From assembly GCA_026874595.1 (NCBI GenBank), contig CM049316.1, positions 25,319,839-25,383,838 of the forward strand: 64,000 nt of DNA, given 5' to 3'. Positions 12,732-26,306 of this stretch are shown here, piece after piece. The notes beneath the pieces were generated by a model. The model was not told the origin of the DNA. It did not search any database and saw only the letters and a list, made by a program, of their open reading frames with translations. Numbering within the stretch: the stretch's first letter is position 1; every line of letters starts with the position of its first letter. The position numbers and the translations under genes are program-made. The DNA is from Sipunculus nudus. Taxonomy: Eukaryota; Annelida; Sipuncula; Golfingiida; Sipunculidae.

Positions 12732-12812
12732 TAAAATAATAATACTATATTAATAATAATAATAATGCTCATAGCAGTTGTAGCAGTAGTAGAAGTAGTA
12801 GTAGAATTAGTA

Positions 12813-12845
<33 letters not shown>

Positions 12846-15800
12846 TAAATAATAATAACTCGAAAAATCTGCACTCCGAGGAATCGGTAAAACCCAATCT
12901 TCAAGTCGGTGGAAATTAAATATAAAGAAAAATGTTATTTAGATAGTCAACTCACTTTGGTTACAGTAATCTGATAGGTAGCCAGGTTTACATTTGCATT
13001 TCCCCGTCATAGCATCACAGGACTCATTGCATCCTGCAGCACATGGCGCCTCACAGCGGGAAAGATAGAAACCAGGTTTACATTCACAGGTCCCATTGGT
13101 TGGAAAACACCTTCCGCCCTGACAACCTGAACTGCAGCGACTGGTGCAGTCCTGACCGTATCTGCCTTCTTCACAACCTAAATAAATAAAAAAAGGGGAC
13201 AAAAGTTAGTGATAGTATTTAGAAAATTCAAGAAACCTCAAGAAACTTTAGAGATTGTTAACAAACCAGCCAACAAAGAAAGTACCTAATCAACCAACCA
13301 AGACAAAAACGCGATACCTCATTGTTTTGATGTAAATACTATTTGACGGCTGGTATGTATAACGCAAAGCAAGGTATCAAACCATGGCAGGATTTTTTTT
13401 GTTGCCACATGTTATCATTAAAAAAACTAGAAGGATAACCCTTTTCATAAATGGGTCATTTTCAGTTTTCATATTGTGACCAATTTATATATTAAAGTTT
13501 CCATTATAGTTCGTGATTATTTAAATAGTTGAACATTTATGGCTTCAACTTTTACACCAAGCCATCAAAGATGATTTTTTTTTCGTATTCGTGGCAATAA
13601 TTTCTGAGATAATAAATTTAAGTTTTGAAATCCATTATCGGGCTTTAATATTCAAACAACAGGTAACTCACAAAATAATGCATGTATGAAAAACATCGAT
13701 TCATAATCTGTTTTCTGGATGTGAAAAAAATAGATTAAACACGTTATTACAGGGTGTGAGGGCCTGAGGGGTGTGTTACTGGTTTCTGTCGTTACATGTA
13801 CAGCGAGAAATGTTTCAAGAAATTTACATCTTTGTTTTAGTTTAAACCCTTGTGTCCATGCATTCTGTCTCTTAGCATCATTCAAAACCAGTCATGATTC
13901 CTAATATTCTAATGTGTTATCACTTCACGTGTACGTTTTCGCCACGTATGTGTCATATCCATATTATACTTGACGGCGGCGGCATTCAATCATTATCACG
14001 CATCTCCTCTGTGGACACCCCGTTTTGATTGGGAAGTGCGTCCTATGGGTATTAATTTAACCATTTCACCTAAAATCCGAGGGCCACCCGTTTTTTTGGG
14101 AAGTGTGTCCTACGGGTATTAATTTTATACATTCCCCCTAAAATCCGAGGGCCACCCCGTTTTGTTTGGCTATTGTATCCAACGTGTATTAATTTTCAAC
14201 ATTTACCCTAAAATCCTTGGGCCACCCCGTTTTGTTTGGCTATTGTATCCTACGTGTAATAATTTTCAACATTTACCTTAAAATCCTAGAGCCACCCGTT
14301 TTGTTTGGGAAGTATGTCCTAAGGGTATTTTTTTTCAACATTTCCCCTAAAATCCGAGGGCCACCCCGTTTTGTTTGGGAAGTATGTCCTACGTGTATTT
14401 TTTTTAACATTTCCCCTAAATCCTATAGGGCTACCCGTTTTGTTTGGGAAGTGTGTCCTACGGAAATTAATTTTCGACATTTCCTATAAAATCCTGAGAA
14501 TTTGATATTATTTCGGGAAGCGCAATCGCGCGGAACTTTCCTAATGCAAGAACGGTAATGTGTTCGTACCTTTAAACAACGCGATCAGGGTTCTAGTTTA
14601 AACACAGTGACGAAACAATTATAATCAAATATATGATCTACCTTTCGTGCAGTTGCCGGGTTGGTAGCCGGGTCTACATGAACATGCCCCGGTGTTTTGG
14701 TCACATTCGCCGCGACAGCCTTGTCCACAGCGGACTTCGCATCGGGACCCGTAATAACCGCTGATACACGAGCAAGTACCATCTTCTTTTTTGCATTTTC
14801 CAAGCATGCAACCAATGCTGCAGCTGAACTTGCAGTCTTGTCCATATTTGTCGGCAGGGCAATCTGAAATGAAGAAAATTAATATCATTTTTATTCCTAC
14901 AAACCATCGTTAAATTTACCCAAAGGTTATACCTCTCTGGCCGTCATTAATAATGTCTGTCACTAAATTGTGTAAAATGCCCTATGGACATTTAATTTGT
15001 CTGAAATGCAGAAAACAAACTGGTTTTCCAGTTCATTTGTACAGAAGTCGGTGAGATTGTTTAATGCATAAATAAACAAAAATATAATAGTATTACTTCT
15101 TTTAAAATTCTATACTACTATGTCTTTGTTTTTCACTCAGCACTGTCTTACATATGATATCACCCGTAAAGAAAATTCCTGTATTGGTATTGAACAAATT
15201 TTGTATCTTCTTTCTTGTAATGTATCTTGTATAAGCAAGTCCGAAACTACTGAAATATCGGCCAAAACCAATAAATTAATTTTCAACATTTACCTTAAAA
15301 TCCTAGAGCCACCTGTTTTGTTTGGGAAGTATGTCCAACGGGTATTTTTATTTAACATTTCCCCTAAAATCCTAGGGCCACCCGTTTTGTTTTGGAAGTA
15401 TGTCATACGGGTATTTATTTTCAACATTTCCCCTTAAATCCTAGGGCCACCCGTTTTGTTAGGGAAGTATGTCCTACGGGTATTAATTTTCAACATTTAA
15501 CCTAAAATCCGAGGGGCACCCGTTTTGTTTGTGAAGTATGTCCTACGAGTATTAATTTTCAACATTTCCCCTAAAATCCAAGGCCCACCCCGTTTTGTTT
15601 GGTTATTGTATCCAAGGTGTATTAATTTTCAACATTTACCCTAAAATCCTTGGGCCACCCGTTTTGTTTGGGAAGTATGTCCTAAGGGTATTAATTTTCA
15701 ACATTTCCCCTTAAATCCGAGGGCCACCCCATTTTGTTTGGCTATTGTATCCTTCGTGTATTAATTTTCAACATTTACCCTAATGTCCTAGGGCCACCCC

Positions 15801-18800
15801 GTTTTGTTTGGCAATTGTATCCTACGTGTATTAATTTTCAACATTTCCCCTAAAATCCGAGGGCCACCCGTTTGTTTGGGAAGTATGTCCTACGAGTATT
15901 AATTTTCAACAAATCCCCTAAAATCCGAGGGCCACCCCGTTTTGTTTGGCTATTGTATCCTACGTGTATTAATTTTCAACATTTACCCTAAAATCCTTGG
16001 GCCACCCGTTTTGTTTGGGAAGTATGTCCTAAGGGTATTAATTTTTAACATTTCCCCTAAAATCCTAGGGCCACCCATTTTGTTTGGGAAGTGTGTCCTA
16101 CGAGTATTAATTTTCAACATTCCACCTAAAATCCTAGGGCCACCCCGTTTTGTTTGGTAAGTGTGTCCTACAGGGTTTTTTTTCAACATTTCCCCTAAAA
16201 TCCTAGGGCCACCCTTGTTGTTTCGGAAGTATGTCCTACGGGTATTTTTTTCAACATTTCCCCTAAAATTATAGGGCCACCCTTTTTGTTTGGGAAGTAT
16301 GTTCTACGCTTATTAATTTTCAACAATTCCCCTAAAATCCTAGGGGCATCCGTTTTGTTTTAGAAGTATGTCCTACGCTTATTAATTTACAACATTTCCC
16401 CTAAAATCCGAGGGCCACCCGTTCTGTTTGGGAAGTATATCCTACGAGTATTTATTTTTAATATTTCCCCTTAAATCCGAGGGCCACCCCGTTTTGTTTG
16501 GCTATTGTATCAAACATGTATTAATTTTCAACATTTCCCCTAAAATCCTGGGGCCACCCTTTTTGTTTGGGAAGTATGTCCTACGGGTATTTTTTTCAAC
16601 ATTTCCCCTAAAATCCTAGGGCCACCCTTTTTGTTTGGGAAGTATGTCCTACGCTTATTAATTTTCAACATTTCCCCTAAAATCCTAGGGCAACCCGTTT
16701 TGTTTGGGAGGTGTGTCCTACGGGTATTAATTATCAACATTTCCCCTAAAATCCTAGGGCCACCCGTTTTGTTTGGGAAGTATGTCTTACGGATTTTTTT
16801 TTTAACATTTCCCCTGTGACATTATTTCGGGAAGCGCAATCGCGCGGACCTTTCCCAACGCAAGAACGGTAATGTGTTCGTACCTTTAAACAACGCGACC
16901 AGGGTTCCGGTTCAAACACAGTGACGAAACAATTATAATCAAATATATGATCTACCTTTCATGCAGTTTCCGGGTTGGTAGCCGGGTCTACATGAACATG
17001 CCCCAGTGTTTTGGTCACATTCGGCGCGACAGCCTTTTCCACAGGGGATTTCGCATCGGGACCCATAATACCCGCTGATACACGAGCAATTACCATCTTC
17101 TTTATTGCATTTTTCAAGCATGCAACCAATGCTGCAGCTGAACTTGCAGTCTTGTCCATATTTGCCGGCAGAGCAATCTGAAATTAAGAGAATTAATCTC
17201 ATTTTTATTCCACAAACCTTCGTTAAGTTAACCCAAAGGTTTAACCTGTCAGACCGTCATTAATAATGTCTGTAACTAAAATGTGTAAAATGCCCTATGG
17301 ACATATAATTTCTCTGAAATGCAGAAACAAACTGGTATTCCAGTTCATTTTTACAGAAGGCGATTAGATTGTTTATGCATAAATAAATAAAAATATAATA
17401 TTATTACTTCTTTCTAAATACTATACTACTACGTCTTTGTTTTTCACTCAGCACTACGTCATACATATGATATCACCCTTAAGGCAAAATCGTGTGTTGG
17501 TATGGAATAAATCTTGTATCTTGTATTGTTACAGGTGCCCTTTTTATTGTGTGCAGCGGTCTAGCATGTGATTCTTTTATTGCGTGCAGGGGTGCCCCAT
17601 GCGTTGTTGACATTTGGTTCGTGAGCCACGCGTAGCTCGTGTTGTAGCGGCCTCGCCTGGTCGAATGTTGCAAGCTCGGTTTAATCCGCATTGGTTGAAC
17701 CCCGGCGTGTAGATACACAGCGTTCTTTTTTCTAGTATGTTCTTTGAGCGTGTTTATTATGTTAGGTTCTTTAGATTGTTCAAGAAATGGAAATTTATAT
17801 AAAGAGGCTGTGTTTTAAAGCCGGGATAGAGGTGAGAGAATATTCCAGCGGACACAGAAGCGTGTAAGTTTGTGGGCCCAATTCCGATAAGTGCGGCAAT
17901 TATAGATTTTCTTCGGATTTTTCTTCTGGATTTGTAATGGATATTTTATAGTCTTCAGTTTGCTTTCGGGGTTGTTATAAGAGCTTTACATTTGACTGTT
18001 ATTCTCTGAGAAGAGTTGTGTGAACTATTCATCCGGCTTATACATTTTAAAAGACTTGTCACTGTGACAGTGTTGGTATCCAGGTACCGTGCACTTTGTT
18101 TATAAGGCTGTGTGATTATATTGATTTGCTGTTATACTGTTGTTGTACTGTGTAATTGTATTGATTAAGTGTATTGTAATGTTAGGGTTGTTTTAAGAAT
18201 AAATTATAGTTATTTGTTAACAAAAAACCACTGACTTCTTTATTCATTCCCCTAGACATTTCACCCTGTCTAATGTTACAGAATCTGAATTTTTGATCTC
18301 CATTACAAAGTTTATGTTCATCACGCATACGTGATCTGTTGATATTAGGTTCCGTAACAGTATCTTATATTGTATCTTGTATAAGCAAGTCCGAAACTAC
18401 TGAAGTATCGGACAACACCAGTAAATTAGTTAAACCATTTGTCGCTAGGCGGCACCTCCTGTCCTATGTGTTACGTATGGCACAGACCCATGCAAATCGT
18501 CCGTGATACAGGCTAGTTTAAAACCCCATGGTCATACATTATCTATAAATTGACCAGTGTGTATATAGATATTATGTTTTCATTGGGTTTTAAACTGGCC
18601 TGTATTACTGATGATTCCAAAGGCAGGTGCATATACAGGCACGGATCCGGTGGGGGGGGGGGGGGTTGAGGGTCGAGACCCATCCCCCCCCCCCCGCTCC
18701 ACCAACGACCTGTTTTTTAGACAAATCTTATGCATGACAGGGTTTCTTATTGCTTGCCGGAATCAAAGATTTCGGCAAGCATATTGCTCAGTTGCGTATG

Positions 18801-21800
18801 TCTGTTTGTCTGTTTGTTGCTTGCCGGAAATCTTCGATTTCCGCAAGCATATTGGTCAGTTGCGTATGTCTGTTTGTCTGTCTGTCTGTTTGTTTGTCTG
18901 CACTCTCCTGGCCACAATTTTGCCACAATCACCTTGAAACTTACAGGGATGATAAAAAACATAATTTCTAGGTGCCCTATTGTTTTTGGTTAAAATAGGT
19001 CAAAGGTCAAGGTCAAGGTCACGACAGGTATGGTTAACGGTTTTTGCACTATAACTTCGCAATAAATAGGCTTATCAACTTCTGCAATAGCTCATTTTTT
19101 TCGTCATCACCTGGCCTTTCTTTTGACATGTAGCTTACTTAAATTTGCTGTTACCATGGTTACGCAATTTTGGGGAGAAATCATGGAATTTCCTGATATT
19201 TTTCAAATTTGCAGCAATCGTACTGATTCTGAGATATTTTATGTAACACAAGAATATCTCGAAATTGTTTTTTCAGATTTTGGAAATGGCCGCCAGGGGG
19301 TGTTGCAGATGAAAAAACATGAAAATTTGTTTTGGTGCTATACCTCCAGAACTATTAAACATTGGGCCATTTCCATTACAGCACCTTCAACTGGGGTCCA
19401 TGGGCTTATTTTTGCGTATAGGTGCCAAAGTGCGCTATTGCCAGATTTCTCTATTTTTGGGGTAAAACTTTTGAATTTTGAAAATATGCAGTTTTCAGCT
19501 TCTAACTCTGTCAGTTTTTATGCTGGAGAGGTCAATTTTTTTGCATCTTGTAGCCCTTGGTGAGCTCTCGGTGATCCAATCAAAAATCTTGCAAAATCTC
19601 GCACCGTTTCTCGTCAAACGAGAGTCTTCGAGATTTCATTAAATATGACCTACAGGTTGCAATTTTTTTAACAATGGCTTTGAAATTGATATATTTTGTG
19701 TTATTTATAAATATCTCGAAATCAGTTTTTCATTTTTTGGAAATAGCCACCAGGGGGCGTGGTACCTGAAACACTGTAACATATCATTTTTCTGCAATAT
19801 CTAAAATAATTTTAAACATGGCACAATTTTTATCGTTGTATCTTAAACTAGGAAGATTGGCTTATTCCTCCGCACATGTAGCTTTGTGCTGCCGTTACCA
19901 TGGTTACCAAATTTGTGGGTTAAACTTGACGATCTGAAAATATGCAGTTTTTGGCTTCTATCTCGGTTAATATTTATGTTTCAAGGGTCTAGTTTTTTGC
20001 ATAAGGCTGCTTCCCCTTGGTTCTAAGTCATTCAATTGCAAGTCTCGTCAAATTTCGCTCGGTTTATCGTCAAACGAGAAAAAACGAGATTTCACGGAAA
20101 TGCTTATAACTCGGCGACTTTTACAGCTACACAGGTCTAGTTTTCGGCATTTTATATAATATGACCAGCTTGACACGCCAGAAAAGAAATCAGGCCAAAT
20201 CTCGCACCATATCTCGTCAAGCGAGAAAAAAACGAGATATCATGGAAATGCTTATAACTAGGCGACTTTTACAGCTACTCAGGTCTAGTTTTTGGCATTT
20301 GGTAACATTTGGCCAACTTGACATAGTAAAACTGCGATACTTGGCGAAATCTCGCACTACATCTGGTCAAATGTGGAAAAACGAGATTTCACAGAAATGC
20401 ATATAAGTCAGCGCTTTTCACAGCTAGACAGGTCTAGTTTTTGGCATTCATTAACATTTGGACGGCTTGACATGACAAACCTGCAAGACTGGCCAAATCT
20501 CGCACCATATCTCGTCAAACGATAAAAAAGGAGATTTCACAGAAATGCTAATAACTCGGCAACTTTTACAGCTAGACAGATGTAGTTTTCGCCATTTCAT
20601 AACATTTAGAGAGTTTGATATGACAAATCTACAAGACTGGCCAAATCCTGCACCATATCTCGTCAAACGAGAAAACACGAGAGTAGACGAAAATGCTTAT
20701 AACTCGGCGACTTTTACAGCTAGACGGATCCAGTTTTCGCCATTTCGTAACGTTTGGCCGTCTTGACATAATAAAACTGCTCGTCTTGTCAAATCTCGTT
20801 CTATATCTCGTCAAGCGAGAAAAAAACATGATTTCGCGTAAATGCTGATAACACGGCGACTTTTGCAGCTAGTTTGTTTTTTGGATAGGGCCACTAGGGG
20901 GCGCTGGATGCGAACCTCCCCAATATATCATATTTTGGCCATATCTCCAAAATTATAAGCCTCAATTACATAAACTATAGCTTATTTTCTTCCTCTGAGT
21001 CTCCTCCATAACCTGGTGTAGTCATCTGGTCACAATTTTGTGTCACCTTGTCAGTGTGTCTGTCTGTTTGTCAATTGTCCTCAAATTCGCCTGCTTGCTC
21101 TTGCGTCTCACATATAGCATTCTACAGCCCCCAGTTTTGAAAGAATCTTTTTGAAACTATTACATCTTAAGTCTTACACTAATATCTCGAAACCAACTTT
21201 TCATTTTCCGGATATGGCCGCTAGGGGGCGCTGAACTCGAACCTCTCCCAACATATCATGCTTTGGTAATATGTCCAAAACTATAAACCTCAGTTACATA
21301 AACTGTAGCTTTTTTCTTCCTTTGAGTCTTCTCCATAACCTGGAGTAGTCATCTGGACTCAATCTTGAGTTACTTTGTCAGTGTGTCTGTCTGTTTGTCA
21401 GTTGTCCTCAAATTCGCCTGCTTGCTGGTTCTTGCGTCTCACATATAGCATTCTATAGGCCACAGTTTTGAGGGAATCCTTTTGAAACTATTACACCTTA
21501 TGTCTTACACTAATATCTCGAAATAAATTTTTCATTTTCCGGATATTGCCACTAGTGCGCGCTGCACACGACCCTTACACACATACCATTGTATTGGCCA
21601 TATCTCTACACCCAAAGCCTCAGTTACATAAACTATAGCTTATTTTCTTCCTTTTAGTCATCTCCATAACCTGATTAAGGCATCTGGTTTCAATCTTCTG
21701 TCACTTTGTCAGTGTGTCCATCTGTTTGTCCGTTATCCTCAAAGTCGCCTGCTTGCTGGTTCTTACGCCTTACATATAGCATTCTACAGGCCACAGCTTT

Positions 21801-24800
21801 GACGGAATCCTTTTGAAACTGGGACATCTCATGTCATACGCTAATAATACAAACCGCGTTTGTCGTTTTTGGAATATGTCCGCTAGAGGGCGCTACAGTC
21901 AAACCTCCAAAGTATATCATTAATTCGCCATACCTCCAAAACTATTAATCTAAATACATTAATTATAACTCATTTTCTTCCTTTGAATCTTCTCCATAAC
22001 CAGGTTAAGTCATCTGGTGTCAATCTTGTCTCACAAAGTCAGTATGTCTGTCTGTTTGTCTTTTGTTGTCGGCTTTGTCTGCTTGCCTGTTCTTTTGTCT
22101 CATATGTCATTCTACGGGCCACATATTCTCAGCAATGTCCTTGAGAGTCATTCCATTGATAGAAAACCGACAAAATTTTCTGTCTGTCCATCTGTGTTTC
22201 ACTTCCGATTTCCGGCAAGCGTTCGACCTATGGTCGTCTAGTTTGTTTGTCTGCACTCTCCTGGCCACAATTTTGCCACAATCACCTTGAAACTTACAGG
22301 GATGATGAAAAACATAATTTCTAGGTGCCCTATTGTTTTTGGTTAAAATAGGTCAAAGGTCAAGGTCAAGGTCACGACAGGTATGGTTAACGGTTTTTGC
22401 ACTATAACTTCGCCATAAATAGGCTTATCCACTTCTGCAATAGCTCATTTTTTTCGTCATCACCTGGCCTTTCTTTTGACATGTAGCTTACTTAAATTTG
22501 CTGTTACCATGGTTACGCAATTTTGGGGAGAAATCATGGAATTTCCTGATATTTTTCAAATTTGCAGCAATCGTACTGATTCTGAGATATTTTATGTAAC
22601 ACAAGAATATCTCGAAATTGTTTTTTCAGATTTTGGAAATGGCCGCCAGGGGGCGTTGCAGATGAAAAAACATGAACATTTGATTTGGTGCTATACCTCC
22701 AGAACTATTAAACATTGGGCCATTTCCATCACAGCACCTTCAACTGGGGTCCATGGGCTTATTTTTGCGCATAGGTGCCAAAGTGCGCTATTGCCAGATT
22801 TCTCTATTTTTGGGGTAAAACTTTTGAATTTTGAAAATATGCAGTTTTCAGCTTCTAACTCTGCCAGTTTTTATGCTGGAGAGGTCATTTTTTTGCATCT
22901 TGTAGCCCTTGGTGAGCTCTCGGTGATCCAATAAAAAATCTTGCAAAATCTCGCACCGTTTCTCGTCAAACGAGAGTCTTCGAGATTTCATTAAATATGA
23001 CCTACAGGTTGCATTTTTTTAACAATGGCTTTGAAATTGATATATTTTGTGTTATTTATAAATATCTCGAAATCAGTTTTTTATTTTTTGGAAATAGCCA
23101 CCAGGGGGCGTGGTACCTGAAACACTGTAACATATCATTTTTCTGCAATATCTAAAATAATTTTAAATATGGCACAATTTTTATCGTTGTATCTTAAACT
23201 AGGAACATTGGCTTATTCCTCCGCACATGTAGCTTTGTGCTGCCGTTACCATGGTTACCAAATTTGTGGGTTAAACTTGACGATCTGAAAATATGCAGTT
23301 TTTGGCTTCTATCTCGGTTAATATTTATGTTTCAAGGGTCTAGTTTTTTGCATAAGGCTGCTTCCCCTTGGTTCTAAGTCATTCAATTGCAAGTCTCGTC
23401 AAATTTCGCTCGGTTTATCGTCAAACGAGAAAAAACGAGATTTCACGGAAATGCTTATAACTCGGCGACTTTTACAGCTACACAGGTCTAGTTTTCGGCA
23501 TTTCATAACATATGACCAGCTTGACACGCCAGAAAAGAAATCAGGCCAAATCTCGCACCATATCTCGTCAAGCGAGAAAAAAACGAGATATCATGGAAAT
23601 GCTTATAACTAGGCGACTTTTACAGCTACTCAGGTCTAGTTTTTGGCATTTGGTAACATTTGGCCAACTTGACATAGTAAAACTGCGATACTTGGCGAAA
23701 TCTCGCACTACATCTGGTCAAATGTGGAAAAACGAGATTTCACAGAAATGCATATAAGTCGGCGACTTTCACGGCTAGACAGGTCTAGTTTTTGGCATTC
23801 ATTAACATTTGGACGGCTTAACATGACAAACCTGCAAGACTGGCCAAATCTCGCACCATATCTCGTCAAACGATAAAAAAGGAGATTTCACAGAAATGCT
23901 AATAACTCGGCAACTTTTACAGCTAGACAGATGTAGTTTTCGCCATTTCATAACATTTAGAGAGTTTGATATGACAAATCTACAAGACTGGCCAAATCCT
24001 GCACCATATCTCGTCAAACGAGAAAACACGAGAGTACACGGAAATGCTTATAACTCGGCGACTTTTACAGCTAGACGGATCTAGTTTTCGCCATTTCGTA
24101 TAACGTTTGGCCGTCTTGACATAATAAAACTGCTCGTCTTGCCAAATCTCGTACTATATCTCGTCAAGCGAGAAAAAAACATGATTTCACGTAAATGCTG
24201 ATAACACGGCGATTTTTGCAGCTAGACAGGTCTAGTTTCCGGCATTTTGTAATATTTGACAAACCTGACATGACAAAACTGGAAATCTCGCCAAAGCTCG
24301 CACCATTTCCCGTCAAACGAGAAAACACGAGATTTCATGCAAATGCTTATAACTCGGCGGCTTTTATAGCTAGACAGGTCTAGTTTTCGGCAATTCATAT
24401 CATTTGGCCAGCTTGACATGACAAACCTGAAAACGTCTCACTGCTTCTTGTCAAACGAGATTAACGGGATTTCATGAAAAAATTTTGAGCTTGGTCCCTT
24501 TTACACTAGAAAGATAAGCAGCTGTTAAAGGTCAGCATGCATAAATAAACATATTATCCGTTTCTGCTGCCCCCACAATGATGCTCATTCATATGACTGT
24601 TTCTACATGCACTCTCTGTCTATCTGTCTGTATCATTTCCATTTCCGGCAAGCGCGTGACCTCTGGTCATCTTGTTTTTGTTTTTTTTGGGGGGGGGGGG
24701 TTCAGAACCCCTCCCCCTGCTCTTAACCAACGACCAATTTTTTTATGCATGACACCCGTTTACCCCTGTCTGCAAAAAATCCTGGATCTGCGCCTGTATA

Positions 24801-26228
24801 ATAGCTGTGTATCAGTTGGGTCATCTGAAGCACTTCCGTGACAGTGGAGAGCGAAGGTTGGTTTTCAGTGTATATGTCTTCTATAAAAGTAAATAAAAAA
24901 CGAGAGTCTCCTTTCCAAAAAGTGTGGACGGAATCCCTGAGAGCCCGATATCCAAACTGGTCGCCATCCTGCATTTTGTGATTTATTTAATCAATGGTTT
25001 GTCGTACGAAACTGTTCACTATATCATTGTGGGGCTTTTGGGGTCGATGAATTCATATACAAAATTGTGATTTGGCCTATTTCAGCTTTAAATCCACAAT
25101 GGCTGCCAATGTTAAGCTTCTAAGACATTTGACTCTATAACGTTATTCACTTCGGCAGTCAGAACGTCCACATTTTCGCGTCTAACCAAGGACAGACTTT
25201 TTATGGGGTTAAATAAGCGCGAACCTGCATGCAGGGGCACCTGAAGTTAGAAGTCAGAAAGTGTGGGGGGAAAGAGTGTACACGATCATTTAAGTAGGCG
25301 CAATATATATCCCTATGCTGATAGAGAAATCAATGGGAAATGACTGAATAAATGATATATGACTTTGAAGAAAATAATACGAATATCGGTGGCTCTGACA
25401 CGAGTTGTATTGACATCTGTCGATACAATTAGCGTTAACTGTAACAATACCCCGAAATATCACTGCCCCGGAAGACAATCGATTTTAAATCAACATACTG
25501 CATAATGATGCTACGCATGAACAAGTCTACGCTTGAAGATTTTAATAACACTATTTGGTGCTTTAGTTCATTAAGGACACTCACACTGCACAGGTACGGA
25601 CTCATAGAGGTACGACTCTGCTGTTTAAGGAATGTTGTAATCAAAATCTGCTCCCACAATGCACCGCGCCATCTAAATACACCAGCGGCGTAATATAAAT
25701 GTAATGAAGAGGACAATGTAGTCCGTTCAAGTGTATTGTATAAGCATTGTGTTTTGTGGGGAGGTTTTTACTGAATAAGTATTATAAATTCTAAGCATGC
25801 GCATGTGCGATGTAAACAGCTTTCTTGAAATGCGACAAATTTTGATTTTGATATTTTATAGTTGAGACAAGTGGTTACGGCCGTCCCACAATGCCCGAAA
25901 CAGACGAGGTTTGTTTTGAGTAGCCAAAAAAAAAAATATTTTCCGGAAGGGTAAAGGACACTGTTACGAACGTACTCAGTGAACAATTCCCAGGCATGAA
26001 CCCGGGCCTGCAGGGACAGTCACCCGTCGTCTTGTCACACATCTGGTCGACACACCCAACGGCACATAGTTGGTCACACTTGTCTCCGTAGAACCCGTCA
26101 CTACAATTACACCGGCCAGTCATGTGATCACAGCGCCTGTCCTCACATCCGGTCTCGCACTGTTCATTACAGTTTTGCCCGTAAGTGCGCGGAGGGCATA
26201 CTGCAAAACAAGTTTTAAAATATCTAAA

Positions 26229-26306
<78 letters not shown>

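Larger units (their letters stand above)
14505..17526. repeat. 2.3-kb tandem segmental duplication containing an EGF exon
   Basis: 14505-15270 and 16819-17526 match through the exon and both intron flanks, for example TTATTTCGGGAAGCGCAATC before each exon and CATTAATAATGTCTG after each. The offset is 2314 bp. The second copy is interrupted by the solo LTR at 17527 and resumes at 18360 with GTATAAGCAAGTCCGAAACT, matching 15232. Exon, splice sites, introns and satellite moved as one block. Confidence 0.9.
18889..20872 (+). repeat. 2-kb direct repeat, copy A
   Basis: Nearly identical to 22242-24224 at an offset of 3351-3353 bp, starting TTTGTCTGCACTCTCCTGGC and ending near GATAACACGGCG. It contains an ORF of 146 codons that is longer in copy B (152) and matches no family I know. 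The second half is an array with a ~148-bp period built on CTCGTCAAACGAG. Confidence 0.9.
19288..23113 (+). promoter_or_regulatory. Cluster of eight CTCF-like motifs inside the repeats
   Basis: Plus-strand matches to the bilaterian CTCF core (CCASYAGRKGGCRS) lie at 19288, 19745, 20889, 21216, 21547 (degenerate), 21878, 22641 and 23096. The best are GGCCACTAGGGGGCGCTG at 20890 and GGCCGCTAGGGGGCGCTG at 21216. All have the same orientation. CTCF and its motif are conserved in many bilaterians; binding here is inference. Confidence 0.55.
18636..24796. mobile_element. Nested composite element with outer terminal inverted repeats
   Basis: The left end CAGGCACGGATCCGG followed by a G run, and the right end read from the other strand CAGGCGCAGATCCAGG, match at most positions. 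TATA flanks both sides (18632-18635, 24797-24800). Just inside both ends are poly-G/poly-C stretches and ACCAACGACC...TTATGCATGACA. The interior (about 18750-24650) is a different repeat bounded by TTTCCGGCAAGC-type words, so one repeat sits inside another. No transposase is visible. Confidence 0.6.

Noticed and set aside
14217-16819. ORFs with repeated [20 protein letters not shown] on plus and their mirror images on minus
   Set aside because: They are translations of the 68-bp minisatellite; both strands are open for the same reason.
19123-19563. 146-codon ORF, repeated as 152 codons at 22476
   Set aside because: Present in both copies only because the 2-kb repeat is duplicated. The sequence has no recognisable family and is AT-rich with no promoter or splicing support. 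It could be re-examined if the repeat proves to be a transposon.
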